A stretch of 64,000 nt of DNA from NCBI GenBank assembly GCA_050247155.1, contig JBFWUS010000020.1:9412-73411 (forward strand), in the 5' to 3' direction. This DNA is from Mesorhizobium_G sp050247155 (GTDB taxonomy: Bacteria; Pseudomonadota; Alphaproteobacteria; Rhizobiales; Rhizobiaceae). Position numbers and translations under genes: made by a program. Below are positions 50,196-59,429 of this stretch, one piece after another (the first letter of the stretch is position 1; every line of letters begins with the position of its first letter). The notes beneath the pieces are model-generated. The model did no database searches. It worked only from the letters and a program-made list of their open reading frames with translations, and was not told the DNA's origin.

Positions 50196-51041
50196 ATGAC
50201 ATCGGAAAAATGGATCGAGCGGGGCGGGGCAAAACTCTTCACCGAAGCGCTCGGCGACCAGTCCGATTCGCCGATCCTGCTGATTATGGGCGTCATGGCT
50301 TCAAAGCTCTGGTGGCCGGAGACGTTTTGCGCCGGGCTCGTCCACGCCGGCTTTTTCGTCATCCGCTATGACAACCGCGACACCGGCCTGTCGACGCATT
50401 GCCCGCAGGGCCAGCCCAATTACAGCTTTGCCGATATGGCGGACGATGCAGTCGCCATTCTCGACGGCTACGGCATCGACAAGGCGCATATCGTCGGGAT
50501 GTCGATGGGCGGCATGCTCGCGCAGCAGGTTGCGCTGCGTTATCCCAACCGCGTGCGCTCGGCGAGTTTCATCAGCACCTCGCCGGTCGGCATGAAAGAC
50601 CTGCCGCCTTCGACCGAAGCCTACCGCGCACATTCAGCGGAGGGCGAGACGGTCGACTGGACGGACCTCGCCGCCATGGCGGCCTATATCCGCAAGGACT
50701 GCGCGATGATCGCCAGCACCAAGCATCCACACGACGGCGCGGCGATCGCGGACCTGATCGCGCGCGACATGAAAAGGTCGCACGACTTCCGAAGTGTGAC
50801 GAACCACTTCATGCTGCTTGGTGACGATGGCTCGGAACTCAAGGCAGCCGATATCGAGGTTCCAACACTCGTTATTCACGGTACATCGGATCCCCTGTTT
50901 CCGGTCGAGCACGGCGAGGCATTCGCTAGCATCGTTCCGGGTGCCCGATTGGTGCGTATCAATGGCGGTGGGCACGAGATCCACCCGCAGGACAGCGACG
51001 AGATTGTTGCGGCGATCGCGGAGCACGTCGGCCGGCATTGA
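50196..51041 (+). CDS. Alpha/beta hydrolase
   Basis: The 281-residue product starts at ATG 50196 behind an excellent ribosome site (AGGAGG). It has the alpha/beta-hydrolase order: oxyanion region LLIMGVMASKLWWPETFC, nucleophile elbow VGMSMGGM with S103, acid in VIHGTSDPLFPV and histidine in NGGGHEIHPQD. The DNRDTGLS segment is typical of a group near aclacinomycin methylesterase/RdmC-type esterases. Substrate unknown. It is transcribed convergently to a LysR gene (7-base gap). A paralogue is at 58542-59429. An AT-rich dyad lies just upstream. Confidence 0.88.
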   Translation: MTSEKWIERGGAKLFTEALGDQSDSPILLIMGVMASKLWWPETFCAGLVHAGFFVIRYDNRDTGLSTHCPQGQPNYSFADMADDAVAILDGYGIDKAHIVGMSMGGMLAQQVALRYPNRVRSASFISTSPVGMKDLPPSTEAYRAHSAEGETVDWTDLAAMAAYIRKDCAMIASTKHPHDGAAIADLIARDMKRSHDFRSVTNHFMLLGDDGSELKAADIEVPTLVIHGTSDPLFPVEHGEAFASIVPGARLVRINGGGHEIHPQDSDEIVAAIAEHVGRH

Positions 51042-51048
51042 GTCTGGT

Positions 51049-51951
51049 TCATCCCAGCACATCCTGACGCAGCAGTGCCGTCAGCCAGTCGGTGAAGGCC
51101 CTGAGCCTGGTCGGAATGTGCCGGCGATGCGGATAGAGGATCGAGATGGGCATTGCAGCGGCGCGGTGCTGCGGCATGACCTCGACCAGTTCGCCGCGCG
51201 CGATGTCGGATCGCACGTCGTAGGCCGGGATCTGGATCATGCCGAGCCCGGCCAGGCAGCACGCGATATAGGCCTCGGCGTTGTTCACGGTCACCCGGCT
51301 GGCCATGGTCCGTGTGTGGACGCGTCCGCCCTCGATCCACTCCCAATCCTCGATGCGACCGCTGGTGGGTGAGGCGTAATTGACCGCCAGATGTGCATCG
51401 AGCTGTATTGGATCGTCCGGCACGCCATGTCGTGCAATATAGGCGGGGCTGGCGACATTGATCAGCGGCAGCTCGCCGATCGAAACGCCGACGAGGCTGG
51501 AATCCGCGAGCGGGCCGACGCGCAGCACGCAATCGATGCCCTCGCCGACCAGATCGACCGCGCGGTCGGTCGTCCCCATCTCGACCTCGACGCCGGGATG
51601 TGCGTCGAGGAATTCGTGCAGCCGAGGCGCGATCGTCAGCCGGCCGATGCGTCCCGGCATGTTCACCCGCAGCTTGCCGCCGATGGCGCCCGTGCCGCGC
51701 CGGAACAGGTTTTCGGTTTCGTCGAAGTCCGCCAGCAGGTTTAGCGTGCGCGCATAGAGCAGTTCACCGTCATTGGTCAGCGAGACGCGGCGTGTGGTCC
51801 GATGCAACAGCCGCGCGCTCACGAGGCCCTCAAGTTCGGCGATTGCAGCGGAAACCGAAGAGCGCGGCAGGTCGAGCTGACTACCTGCCTGGGTAAAGCT
51901 TGCGCAGTCCGCCACACGCACAAAAACACGCAAGAGCTCGACGCGATCCAC
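51049..51951 (-). CDS. LysR-family transcriptional regulator
   Basis: The frame is open to TTG 52002, but GTG 51951 gives MDRVELLRVFVRVADCASFT, the normal LysR N-terminus, and 300 residues. The winged helix-turn-helix (AGSQLDLPRSSVSAAIAELE; LLHRTTRRVSLTNDG) occupies residues 1-60, and the effector-binding domain follows (GGKLRVNMPGRIGRLTIAPR; VDLVGEGIDCVLRVGPLADS). It is divergent from the SDR gene at 52078 across about 126 bases, the usual layout for a LysR regulator and its target. The effector is unknown. Start choice between TTG and GTG is moderate. Confidence 0.88.
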   Translation of the reverse strand: MDRVELLRVFVRVADCASFTQAGSQLDLPRSSVSAAIAELEGLVSARLLHRTTRRVSLTNDGELLYARTLNLLADFDETENLFRRGTGAIGGKLRVNMPGRIGRLTIAPRLHEFLDAHPGVEVEMGTTDRAVDLVGEGIDCVLRVGPLADSSLVGVSIGELPLINVASPAYIARHGVPDDPIQLDAHLAVNYASPTSGRIEDWEWIEGGRVHTRTMASRVTVNNAEAYIACCLAGLGMIQIPAYDVRSDIARGELVEVMPQHRAAAMPISILYPHRRHIPTRLRAFTDWLTALLRQDVLG

Positions 51952-52077
51952 AGGTAAATTCCAACTCTCTAATTGGTCGAAATATCCGAACAGTGATGTC
52001 AAGCGAAGCTACTTTTTCCAGCGTTTATGTCCAGTAGATTTGAAACCTGATCATCTGAATCGAGAAAGGAAGCACCC

Positions 52078-52851
52078 ATGACCGACCACAGCATCAAGGG
52101 GAAAGTCGTCATCATCGCCGGCGGGGCGAAGAATTTGGGCGGTCTGCTGGCCCGCGACCTGGCGGAGCACGGCGCCAAGGCCGTGGCCATTCACTACAAC
52201 AGCGCTTCGACCAAGAAAGACGCCGAAGCGACCGTCGCGGCAATCGAAAAGTCCGGCGCGAAGGCCGTCGCCTTCCAAGCCGACCTCACAACGGCTGGGG
52301 CCATGGAGAAGCTTTTCAACGACGTCGTCGCGGCTGTTGGCCGTCCCGACATCGCCATCAACACGGTCGGCAAGGTGCTCAAGAAGCCGATGACCGAAAT
52401 CAGCGAGGCCGAATTTGACGAGATGAGCGCGGTCAATTCGAAGACGGCTTTCTTCTTCATGAGGGAAGCCGGCAAGCATCTGAACGACAACGGCAAGATC
52501 TGCACGCTGGTCACCTCGCTGCTCGGCGCCTTCACGCCGTTCTACGCCGCCTATGCCGGCACCAAGGCGCCGGTCGAGCATTTTACGCGCGCGGCGTCGA
52601 AGGAGCTGGGGGAACGCGGCATCTCAGTGACGGCGATCGGCCCGGGTCCGATGGATACTTCGTTCTTCTATCCGGCCGAAGGGGCCGATGCGCAGGCCTA
52701 CCACAAATCCGCCGCCGCGCTTTCCAGCTTCTCCAAAACCGGCCTGACCGACATTCAGGACATCGTGCCCTATATCCGCATGATGGTGTCCGACGGCTGG
52801 TGGATGACAGGGCAGACCATTCTTGTGAACGGGGGGTACACCACGAAATAG
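52078..52851 (+). CDS. Short-chain dehydrogenase/reductase (classical SDR)
   Basis: The 257-residue product follows AAAGGAAG upstream. The Rossmann motif reads IIAGGAKNLGGLLARDLAEH, where the family TGxxxGxG is AGGAKNLG, an atypical form. The catalytic triad region has Ser in TLVTSLLG and Tyr/Lys in YAGTKAPVEHF. C-terminal GPMDTSFFYPAEG and QTILVNGGYTTK close the NAD(P) site. Substrate unknown; oxidoreduction of an alcohol/ketone with NAD(P)H is expected. It is probably controlled by the divergent LysR gene. Nothing suggests a multi-gene pathway around it. Confidence 0.88.
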   Translation: MTDHSIKGKVVIIAGGAKNLGGLLARDLAEHGAKAVAIHYNSASTKKDAEATVAAIEKSGAKAVAFQADLTTAGAMEKLFNDVVAAVGRPDIAINTVGKVLKKPMTEISEAEFDEMSAVNSKTAFFFMREAGKHLNDNGKICTLVTSLLGAFTPFYAAYAGTKAPVEHFTRAASKELGERGISVTAIGPGPMDTSFFYPAEGADAQAYHKSAAALSSFSKTGLTDIQDIVPYIRMMVSDGWWMTGQTILVNGGYTTK

Positions 52852-52983
52852 GACCGCCGGCGGCGGGTCGTTCCGGCCCGCAGCAGCCAGAAGACAAGCC
52901 GTTTGCCTTCGTGTTACTGCTTCAAGGCCGCCTGCATGGGGAGCAAGGCGGCCGTTAGCGTCCGCTCCCAGCGATTGCTTTTC

Positions 52984-55182
52984 ATGTCATTTCGCATCGT
53001 CGCAAACCTGCTCGCATTCCTGATGGTTTTTGCGTTGTCCGGCGTTCTGTCGGCAACGGCTCAGACGGCGCCGCCGGCCACGCCCGATCAGCAGAAGATC
53101 GACCAGTTCGTGGCGCTGCTTTCCGATCCCGCCGTCAAGGACTGGTTGACCAAGCAGGTGCAGGCGCCGCCGCCGGCAGCTGCCGCGCAACCTGCCGCGC
53201 CGGCGACGCCAGAAGCGGGCATGGAAAAGACCATGGTCTCGTACGGCCTCGATCGCTTCAAGGCGCATATCGAGCGCATTGCCCGCGCCTTCCCCGACCT
53301 GCCGAACCAGTTTGCGCGGGTGAAAAACATCACCATGCGGGAGTTTTCCGACCGCGGGCTTTTTGGCGTGTTTCTGCTGTTTGCCGCCTTCATCGTGGCT
53401 GGCCTCGGCCTGATGCGTCTGGTTTATCGTCTGACGCGAAAGTTTCGGCTCTGGCTGATCGCGTTGCCGCGCGACACGCCGCAGGGGCGCGCCAAGAAGG
53501 TCGGCAGCCGCATACTCTATTCGACGATGCTGGTGGTCGCTTTCGCTGTCGGAAGCGCCGGCGCGTTCATGCTGTTCGAATGGCCCCCCTTGTTACGCGA
53601 AATCGTGCTGACTTTTCTCAGCGCGGCAATCGTGGTCTGGGCCGCGCGCCTGATGGCTATGTCGACTTTGGTGCCATCCTTCATGGATGTAGCGCATGCC
53701 GAGGAGGTGCGCGCCCTGCCGATCAGCAACGCCACCGCCGATCACTGGTCGCGGTGGATTTTCATCATCGCGGCCTGGATGATGTTCATTGCGGCGACCT
53801 TCACGCTGTTGCCGATCCTGGGCTTTAGCCATGACGGCATTCTGGCGCTGTCGGTGCCGGCCGATATCGTGGTGGCGCTTCTCTTCCTGGCGGCAGTCTG
53901 GCGGCGGCCGCGCCCAGCGCCGGAGGAAGAGGCTGGCAAGCGCATCGGGCACACTGGCGCGACCTGGCTGCTGACGGCTTATTTCATCCTGCTTTTGATC
54001 CTGCGTCTTGCCGGCGCCTCGACCGCCTTCTGGTTCGTCGTGGCGGCGTTCTTCCTGCCCGCGATCGTCGTGCTGGCGCATCGGGCGGTCTATTTCATCC
54101 TGCGTCCGGGACCTGAAGAGGCCGGACGGCCGATGATCCCGGCCGTCACCATGGCTGTCGTCGAGCGCGGCATTCGCATGGTGCTGATCGTGATCGCGGC
54201 CTTATTGCTGGCCCGGGCCTGGGGGCTGGATATGTCCAGCATGGAAAGCACCGACCACCCGACGATGACGCTCATCCTGCGGGCGCTGCTCAACGCAGCG
54301 ATCATCGCGCTCGCCGCCGATTTCGGCTGGTCGATCGTCAAGGCGCTGATCGAGCGCAAGCTTGGCGTCCACATGCCGATTCCGGGCGGCGATGAAGAGG
54401 CGCATGCGCTCGATCCACAGCAGGCGCGGCTGTTGACGCTGCTTCCGATCATTCAGAACATCATGTTTGCGGTGATCCTGATCATGGCGATCCTGATGAT
54501 CCTGTCCTCGATCGGCATCCAGATTGGGCCGTTGATCGCCGGTGCGGGCGTCGTCGGCGTTGCGGTCGGCTTCGGCGCGCAGACGGTGGTGAAGGATGTG
54601 ATTTCCGGCGTTTTCTATCTGCTCGACGATGCCTTTCGCGTCGGCGAATACATCACCAGCGGCAAATATATGGGCACTGTGGAGAGCTTTTCGCTGCGTT
54701 CGATCAAGCTGCGCCACCATCGCGGGCCGCTATTCACCATCCCCTTTGGCGAGTTGGGCGCCGTGCAGAACCAGAGCCGCGATTGGACCACCGACAAATT
54801 CAACCTTACTGTCGGGTTCGACACCGACCTTGAATTTGCGCGCAAGCTGATCAAGCGCATTGGCCTGACGCTGGCCGAAGATCCCGAGTTCAAGCCGTGG
54901 GTCATCGAGCCGATCAAGATGCAGGGCGTGCAGGAATTCGGCGATTACGGCATCGTCATCCGCCTGAAGGTGACGTTGAAGCCCGGCGGCGCGTTCCAGA
55001 TGAAACGCAAATTCTACGTGGCGGTCCGTCAGGCGTTCAAGGAACACGGCATCAAGCTGCCCGGCCCCTCGGTTCAGGTGCAGCAGGACGAGGCCGCGGT
55101 CGCGGCACTCGCCGCCGCGCAGGCGCATACGACCCGGCGCAAGAAGCAGGCCGCGGCGAAGGCTGCCGAGGAAGGGGCTTAG
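52984..55182 (+). CDS. Large MscS-family mechanosensitive channel
   Basis: ATG 52984 gives 732 residues beginning MSFRIVANLLAFLMVFALSG, a signal peptide; sequence upstream to 52903 has no such character. A Pro/Ala-rich periplasmic part of about 130 residues is followed by about ten membrane helices. The MscS core has pore helix segments IAGAGVVGVAVGFGAQTVVK and DVISGVFYLLDDAFRVGEYI, then the cytosolic beta and alpha/beta domains (YMGTVESFSLRSIKLRHHRG; FTIPFGELGAVQNQS). The tail is a Lys/Ala-rich helix. The protein should open on membrane tension and release solutes. Size is that of the extended MscS-like group, not of MscS itself. Confidence 0.92.
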   Translation: MSFRIVANLLAFLMVFALSGVLSATAQTAPPATPDQQKIDQFVALLSDPAVKDWLTKQVQAPPPAAAAQPAAPATPEAGMEKTMVSYGLDRFKAHIERIARAFPDLPNQFARVKNITMREFSDRGLFGVFLLFAAFIVAGLGLMRLVYRLTRKFRLWLIALPRDTPQGRAKKVGSRILYSTMLVVAFAVGSAGAFMLFEWPPLLREIVLTFLSAAIVVWAARLMAMSTLVPSFMDVAHAEEVRALPISNATADHWSRWIFIIAAWMMFIAATFTLLPILGFSHDGILALSVPADIVVALLFLAAVWRRPRPAPEEEAGKRIGHTGATWLLTAYFILLLILRLAGASTAFWFVVAAFFLPAIVVLAHRAVYFILRPGPEEAGRPMIPAVTMAVVERGIRMVLIVIAALLLARAWGLDMSSMESTDHPTMTLILRALLNAAIIALAADFGWSIVKALIERKLGVHMPIPGGDEEAHALDPQQARLLTLLPIIQNIMFAVILIMAILMILSSIGIQIGPLIAGAGVVGVAVGFGAQTVVKDVISGVFYLLDDAFRVGEYITSGKYMGTVESFSLRSIKLRHHRGPLFTIPFGELGAVQNQSRDWTTDKFNLTVGFDTDLEFARKLIKRIGLTLAEDPEFKPWVIEPIKMQGVQEFGDYGIVIRLKVTLKPGGAFQMKRKFYVAVRQAFKEHGIKLPGPSVQVQQDEAAVAALAAAQAHTTRRKKQAAAKAAEEGA

Positions 55183-55214
55183 TCTCGGCGGAAGCGCTGG
55201 CTCCAACATGCGAT

Positions 55215-55229
55215 GTTCTACTTATGTTC
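55215..55229. promoter_or_regulatory. LexA (SOS) box, GTTC-N7-GTTC
   Basis: GTTC at 55215-55218 and GTTC at 55226-55229 are separated by exactly seven bases, the established LexA operator of alphaproteobacteria. It lies 74 bases upstream of the helicase ATG at 55303, in the short gap after the MscS gene. Confidence 0.75.
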
Positions 55230-55302
55230 TCATTTGTTGCCCGATATCGTCAGGCGAGACATCGCCCTTGCTCGACAACCCCGAATCCTGCCAACCGAAT
55301 GC

Positions 55303-56433
55303 ATGGACTTTTCCCCACAACAGGATGAAGCGCTGAAAGCTGTGGCGCGCTGGCTGAAGTCGGGCCGGCCGCAGATTTTCCGCCTGTTCGGTTATGCCGG
55401 CACCGGCAAGACGACACTGGCGCGCTATTTCGCCGAACATGTCGATGGCCAGGTGCAGTTTGCTGCTTTCACCGGCAAGGCCGCGCAGGTGCTGCGCTCG
55501 AAGGGGGCGACCAACGCCCGCACCATACACTCGCTGATCTATCGGCCGCGTGGCGAGGAAGCAGTCGCAGACGAAACGACGGGCAAGTCGTCGATGTCGC
55601 CGACTTTTTCGCTCAATCGCCAGAGTCCGATCTCGCGGGCTAAACTGGTCATCATCGACGAATGCTCGATGGTGGATGAACAACTCGGCCGCGACCTGAT
55701 GTCGTTTGGAACACCGATCCTGGTGCTGGGCGATCCCGGCCAGTTGCCGCCGATCTCGGGCGGCGGATTCTTTACCGAGCACGAGCCGGACTACCTGCTG
55801 ACCGAAATTCACCGGCAGGCGCGCGACAACCCGATCATCCGGCTGGCGCTCGATGTGCGTGAGGGCAGGGAGTTCATGCGCGGCGACTATGGCACCGCGC
55901 AGGTGATCGGACGCGAAGACGTGACGCAGGAACTGGTGTTGAAGGCCGATCAGGTTCTGGTTGGCCGCAATCACACACGCCGCGGCTACAATCGGCGGCT
56001 GCGCGAATTGAAGGGGTTCAAAGCCGCCTTCCCCCAGGCAGGCGACAAGCTGGTCTGCCTGCGCAATGACACAGCCAAGGGTCTGCTCAATGGCTCGTTG
56101 TGGAAGGTCATGACGTCGTCACGCGAGACGGTGAAGCCAGGCATCAACCTGCTGGTCTCGCCGGAAGAGGACGATCCGGATCGTGGTGTGGCCAAAATCA
56201 AGCTCTTGAAGCAGGTGTTTGAAGAGAACCAGCCCGACGAAATTCCATGGCAGACCCGCAAGCGCTACGACGATTTCGACTACGGCTACGCGCTCACTGT
56301 CCACAAAGCGCAGGGTTCGCAGTGGAACAACGTCGTCTTGTTCGACGAAAGTTTTGCCTTTCGCGACACGCGCCAGCGCTGGCTTTACACGGCGATTACT
56401 CGCGCCGCGGAAACGCTGACCGTTGTGCGCTAA
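55303..56433 (+). CDS. Dda/RecD2-like superfamily 1B DNA helicase, SOS-boxed
   Basis: ATG 55303 gives 376 residues; the open frame from 55213 overlaps the LexA box. Helicase motifs are: Q-like FSPQQDEALKAV, Walker A GYAGTGKT (30-37), motif Ia FAAFTGKAAQVLRSKG, Walker B IIDECSM (D119, E120), motif III VLGDPGQLPPIS, the Arg finger region LTEIHRQARDNPI, and the C-terminal TVHKAQGSQWNNVVLFDES and LYTAITRAAETLTVV. This is the compact fold of T4 Dda and RecD2, 5'-3' DNA helicases. The upstream LexA box suggests induction by DNA damage. No nuclease is linked. Confidence 0.92.
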   Translation: MDFSPQQDEALKAVARWLKSGRPQIFRLFGYAGTGKTTLARYFAEHVDGQVQFAAFTGKAAQVLRSKGATNARTIHSLIYRPRGEEAVADETTGKSSMSPTFSLNRQSPISRAKLVIIDECSMVDEQLGRDLMSFGTPILVLGDPGQLPPISGGGFFTEHEPDYLLTEIHRQARDNPIIRLALDVREGREFMRGDYGTAQVIGREDVTQELVLKADQVLVGRNHTRRGYNRRLRELKGFKAAFPQAGDKLVCLRNDTAKGLLNGSLWKVMTSSRETVKPGINLLVSPEEDDPDRGVAKIKLLKQVFEENQPDEIPWQTRKRYDDFDYGYALTVHKAQGSQWNNVVLFDESFAFRDTRQRWLYTAITRAAETLTVVR

Positions 56434-56585
56434 CCAATTTTCGCCGTCGAAGGCAACAAATGGCAGCCCCGAGCCTTGCAAGGAGCGCATGTCTGTACGT
56501 CGGCTCGTGCGCGAGCGAATGCTTGATTTTGCACTGCAACAGGAATAGGTGACGCGCGCCTAGACGGTTGGAGCTTTCTCCTTAC

Positions 56586-58535
56586 ATGGCCAACGCTGAG
56601 ATCGGCGGCCAGGCTGCTTCCCAGCCGGCCGACAAACACGATAACTCGCACAACAAGAATGGCGAGCAGAACGGGCATGCGCAGCAGAAGCTCGGACTTT
56701 TGACGCTGGGCGCGCTCGGCGTCGTTTACGGTGATATCGGCACGAGCCCGATTTATGCCTTCCGCGAGGCCCTGCATGCATCCAGCCAGACAGGCATCGC
56801 CACGCGGGAAGACATTTTCGGGGTGCTGTCGCTCATCGTCTGGGCGCTGACGCTGATCGTGACGATCAAATATGTCGTCTTCGTTTTGCGTGCCGACAAC
56901 CGTGGCGAGGGCGGAACGCTGTCTTTGATGGCCCTTGCCCGCCAAAGCTATCCACGGCTTTCGGGCGTCATTCTGGCCATCGGCATCTGCGGCGCCGCGC
57001 TGTTCTTCGGTGACGCGATAATCACGCCGGCGATTTCAGTGCTGTCGGCGGTCGAAGGCCTGAAGGTGGTGACACCTGCGCTGGATCAATATGTGGTTCC
57101 GATCACGCTTTTCATCCTGGCGCTGCTTTTCGCGGTCCAGCGTTTCGGCACGGGCAGGGTGGCCAGCGTCTTCGGGCCGGTGATGCTGGTCTGGTTTCTG
57201 GTGCTGGCCGGATTCGGCGTCTATCATATCGCCGACGACCCGCATGTGCTGTTCGCGGTTAACCCGTATTACGCGGCGATTTACCTGATCGACCAGCCAG
57301 ACGTAGCCTTCCTGACGATCGGCGCGGTGTTCCTGGCGGTGACGGGCGCGGAGGCGCTTTATGTCGATCTCGGCCATTTCGGACGCAAGCCGATCGTGCT
57401 GGCCTGGCTGGCGCTGGTGTTTCCGGCGCTGCTGCTGAACTATTTCGGACAGGGCGCTTATGTGCTGTCGCATGGCGGCACGCCGAAGAACCCGTTCTTC
57501 GAGATGCTGCCCGGTTGGAGCCTGATTCCGATCGTCGCGCTGGCGACGATGGCCACGGTGATCGCCAGCCAGGCGGTGATTTCCGGCGCCTATTCGCTGT
57601 CGCGTCAGGCAGTGCAGCTCAGTCTGTTGCCGCGTTTCCAGATTTTGCACACTTCTGAAACGCAGTCGGGGCAAATTTACCTGCCGCGTGTGAACCTGCT
57701 GATCGCGCTGGGCGTCATGCTGCTGGTTGTCGGTTTCGGCGACTCGAGTTCGCTGGCGTCGGCCTACGGCATCTCGGTCACCGGCGAAATGCTGATGACG
57801 ACGATCCTGCTGTTCGTCGTCATGCGCCATCGCTGGAAATGGGCGCTGGCGCTCGCCTTGCCGCTGGCGCTCGTCTTCGGCGTAATCGATTTGAGCTTCT
57901 TCCTGGCCAATGCTGCCAAGATCATCGACGGCGGCTGGGTCTCGATCGTCGTCGCCTCGATGATGGGCATCGTCATGTGGACGTGGATCCGCGGCTCGCG
58001 CTATCTGCGCGAAAAGACCCGCAAGAACGAGATGCCGATCGATTTCCTGGCGGAGAAGCTGGTGGCGAAGACGCCCCAGATCGTGCCCGGCACGGCCGTG
58101 TTCCTCACCGGCGACCCGCAGAGCGCCCCGACCGCGCTGCTGCATAGCCTCAAGCATTACAAGGTGCTGCACGAGCAGAATGTTATCCTCAACGTCGTCA
58201 CCGCGCAGGAGCCAAAGGTGCCGGATTGGGAACGCGTGAAGATGGAGCCGATCAACGACCTCTTCATGCGCGTGACGCTGACCTTCGGCTACATGGAGCA
58301 GCCGCATATCCCGCGCGCCCTGGCCATCTGCCGCAAGCTCGGCTGGAAGTTCGACATCATGACGACGTCGTTCTTCCTGTCGCGCCGCTCACTGAAGCCG
58401 TCGGCAAATTCCGGCATGCCGATGTGGCAGGACAAGATGTTCATCAGCCTGGCGAAATCGGCGGCCGATGCGACCGAATATTTCCAGATCCCGACCGGCC
58501 GTGTGGTGGAAGTCGGGACGCAGGTTACCATCTGA
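56586..58535 (+). CDS. kup: Low-affinity potassium transporter Kup
   Basis: ATG 56586 gives 649 residues; a TTG at 56568 is in frame but less likely. The hydrophilic N-terminus (about 35 residues, His/Asn-rich) precedes the Kup core: LGALGVVYGDIGTSPIYAFR, DNRGEGGTLSLMALAR, IMLAIGICGAALFFGDAIIT-like helices, about twelve in all. The C-terminal cytosolic domain (TAVFLTGDPQSAPTALLHSL) ends VVEVGTQVTI. Kup brings in K+ with H+. It is followed at six bases by an alpha/beta hydrolase gene in the same direction. Confidence 0.95.
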   Translation: MANAEIGGQAASQPADKHDNSHNKNGEQNGHAQQKLGLLTLGALGVVYGDIGTSPIYAFREALHASSQTGIATREDIFGVLSLIVWALTLIVTIKYVVFVLRADNRGEGGTLSLMALARQSYPRLSGVILAIGICGAALFFGDAIITPAISVLSAVEGLKVVTPALDQYVVPITLFILALLFAVQRFGTGRVASVFGPVMLVWFLVLAGFGVYHIADDPHVLFAVNPYYAAIYLIDQPDVAFLTIGAVFLAVTGAEALYVDLGHFGRKPIVLAWLALVFPALLLNYFGQGAYVLSHGGTPKNPFFEMLPGWSLIPIVALATMATVIASQAVISGAYSLSRQAVQLSLLPRFQILHTSETQSGQIYLPRVNLLIALGVMLLVVGFGDSSSLASAYGISVTGEMLMTTILLFVVMRHRWKWALALALPLALVFGVIDLSFFLANAAKIIDGGWVSIVVASMMGIVMWTWIRGSRYLREKTRKNEMPIDFLAEKLVAKTPQIVPGTAVFLTGDPQSAPTALLHSLKHYKVLHEQNVILNVVTAQEPKVPDWERVKMEPINDLFMRVTLTFGYMEQPHIPRALAICRKLGWKFDIMTTSFFLSRRSLKPSANSGMPMWQDKMFISLAKSAADATEYFQIPTGRVVEVGTQVTI

Positions 58536-58541
58536 TCCGCG

Positions 58542-59429
58542 ATGCCAACCATCAAAGCCAACGGCATCGATATCTTCTATGACGAGTTCGGCTCAACCGA
58601 TGCTCCGGTCATCCTGCTCATTATGGGCCTGGCGACGCAGATGATCGCCTGGCCGGAAAGTCTGTGCGAGGCGCTGGCGGCCGATGGGTTTCGCGTCATC
58701 CGCTTCGACAATCGCGATATCGGCCTGTCGGCCAAGATGGAGAATGCGCAGAAGCGCAGCTTGCCCTGGGCGATCTTGAAGTGGCGGGTGGGACTGCGTG
58801 TGCGCTCAGCTTACTCGCTGGACGATATGGCGGCCGACGCGATCGGACTGATGGACGCGCTGAAGATCGGCAAGGCTCATATTGTCGGCGCTTCCATGGG
58901 CGGCATGATCGCCCAGATTATCGCCGCCAAACATCCGGAGCGCTGTTTGTCACTGACGTCGATCATGTCGACCAGTGGCGCGCGCCACCTGCCGCACCCG
59001 ACCAAACCGGTGATGGCGGCGATGACCGCGAAACGGCCTCCCTCCAACGATCCCGAGGCTGTGATCCAGTTCGGCATGCATATGCTGCGCACCATCGGCA
59101 GTCCCGGTTTTCCGACGCCCGAGCCGGACCTGCGCGCCTTTGTCATCCGGGCGCTGAAGCGCTCGGCCTATCCGCCGGGCTTTGTGCGGCAGTTGATGGC
59201 GGTGCTGGCCAACGGCAGCCGCGTCGCTTTGCTGAAAACAATCCGGGTGCCGACGCTGGTGCTGCATGGGGAAGACGACCCGCTGGTGCCGGTGGAGGGT
59301 GGACGCGACACCGCACGGCATGTCCCCGGCGCGAAACTGACGACAATACCGGGCTGGGGGCATGACTTGCCGGCAGCGCTGGTGCCTCGGCTGGTGGCGG
59401 CGGTGGCGGAACACTGCAAGGCCGCCTGA
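58542..59429 (+). CDS. Alpha/beta hydrolase (paralogue of 50196-51041)
   Basis: The 295-residue product has oxyanion region ILLIMGLATQMIAWPESLCE, DNRDIGLS, nucleophile elbow VGASMGGM with S118, acid in LVLHGEDDPLVPV and histidine in PGWGHDLPAAL. A lid insertion (KRSLPWAILKWRVGLRVRSA) distinguishes it from its paralogue 8 kb upstream; both share LLIMG, the DNRD.GLS motif and the cap-domain layout. It starts six bases after kup and its stop overlaps the next gene's start (TGATG at 59427-59431). Substrate unknown; hydrolysis of an ester or related bond is expected. Confidence 0.88.
   Translation: MPTIKANGIDIFYDEFGSTDAPVILLIMGLATQMIAWPESLCEALAADGFRVIRFDNRDIGLSAKMENAQKRSLPWAILKWRVGLRVRSAYSLDDMAADAIGLMDALKIGKAHIVGASMGGMIAQIIAAKHPERCLSLTSIMSTSGARHLPHPTKPVMAAMTAKRPPSNDPEAVIQFGMHMLRTIGSPGFPTPEPDLRAFVIRALKRSAYPPGFVRQLMAVLANGSRVALLKTIRVPTLVLHGEDDPLVPVEGGRDTARHVPGAKLTTIPGWGHDLPAALVPRLVAAVAEHCKAA

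Noticed and set aside
57036..58307. Long minus-strand frame opposite kup
   Set aside because: Asp/Arg/His/Gln-rich composition typical of the reverse of a hydrophobic membrane protein; no coding evidence.
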